A stretch of DNA of 64,000 nt from Lachnospiraceae bacterium (lineage in GTDB: Bacteria > Bacillota > Clostridia > Lachnospirales > Lachnospiraceae), in NCBI GenBank assembly GCA_017938145.1, contig JAGBCB010000040.1, positions 26,914-90,913 on the forward strand. Direction: 5' to 3'. The translations under genes and the position numbers were made by a program. Under the pieces are notes generated by a model. The model saw only the letters and a program-made list of their open reading frames with translations, ran no database searches and had not been told where the DNA came from. Below, piece by piece: positions 63,908 through 64,000 of this stretch (positions are counted from its first letter, which is position 1; each line of letters starts with the position of its first letter).

Positions 63908-64000
63908 ATGCGATACTCTTATGAGTTCAAAAGAAAGTGTGTTGAAATGTATTACGAAGGAAGGTATCCAGAAACACCAGAAGGCATCTCTGAATGGAGA
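63908..64000 (+). CDS. IS3-family transposase OrfA, N-terminus only
   Basis: 31 codons reach the window edge: MRYSYEFKRKCVEMYYEGRY followed by PETPEGISEWR. The start YSYEFKRKCVEMY is the helix-turn-helix N-terminus of IS3-type OrfA proteins. The ribosome binding site AAGGAGG is inside a hairpin, nine bases before ATG. Confidence 0.75.
   Translation, partial: MRYSYEFKRKCVEMYYEGRYPETPEGISEWR

Larger units (their letters stand above)
63861..64000 (+). mobile_element. IS3-family insertion sequence, left end (cut by the window)
   Basis: Begins near TGATATGTACCCTCTTTACT and contains the start of a transposase gene. The right end lies outside the window, so terminal repeats and target duplication cannot be checked. 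Confidence 0.7.

Overview
The window looks like a chromosomal segment from a Gram-positive anaerobe of the class Clostridia, most likely family Lachnospiraceae. The evidence is the prfA-prmC-DUF1385-rpmE-rho cluster, DUF4364 and TIGR01212 proteins, a SCIFF ranthipeptide with its radical-SAM maturase, CotH and transglutaminase surface proteins, strong AGGAGG ribosome binding sites and consensus sigma-A promoters. The genus cannot be fixed from sequence alone. No rRNA, tRNA, CRISPR array or prophage was found.

Layout. 1-18.3 kb is mostly conserved housekeeping: a partial PAS/degenerate-GGDEF gene and a divergent AraC regulator, then on the minus strand rho, rpmE, DUF1385, prmC and prfA (termination and release), a small plus-strand pair (radical SAM plus DUF4364), the proteostasis block tig-clpP-clpX-lon-engB-yczE, glmM and a membrane diguanylate cyclase. 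18.3-21.5 kb holds a large intergenic region with three DnaA boxes, tandem repeats, a four-hairpin element, phased A-tracts and a gene that seems to start at ATT, followed by an amino-acid/sodium symporter. 21.5-31.2 kb is a 2609-residue secreted surface protein in an operon with its TetR regulator, plus an Rpn-type nuclease. 31.4-36.1 kb is a MarR-ABC-ABC-DJ-1 operon. 36.2-42.4 kb carries a CotH lipoprotein, upp, pnuC and a sigma factor with a large C-terminal extension. 42.5-53.4 kb is an accessory stretch of small minus-strand genes (GNAT, Nudix, RhuM-Doc, kinase-like, DUF4160 pair, an AAC(6')-like fusion), two of them broken. 53.4-56.2 kb has a YdcF protein and a sigma/small-membrane-protein/zinc-ribbon operon. 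56.3-62.8 kb carries a decarboxylase, the SCIFF system, sfsA and a MATE pump. 62.9-64 kb is an S1-domain protein with an IS3-family element inserted just behind it.

The most notable unexplained structure is an intergenic element of about 237 bp present three times (18537-18773, 21198-21434, 39697-39932). Each copy has four imperfect hairpins of 33-35 nt bounded by GGGTAT and ATACCC. The hairpins are spaced 70-51-81 in two copies and 81-51-70 in the middle one. The long spacer of the middle copy aligns with the others only after reverse complementing, so it is probably inverted. Base sequence has diverged while length, spacing and hairpin ends have not. This points to a repeated structured element under selection for architecture.

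Other regulatory logic that can be read directly includes TetR and MarR autoregulatory operators, an inverted repeat at the SCIFF promoter, tandem leader hairpins before the second sigma gene, a hairpin that would hide the IS transposase ribosome binding site from read-through transcripts, and a candidate C-rich-loop small RNA.
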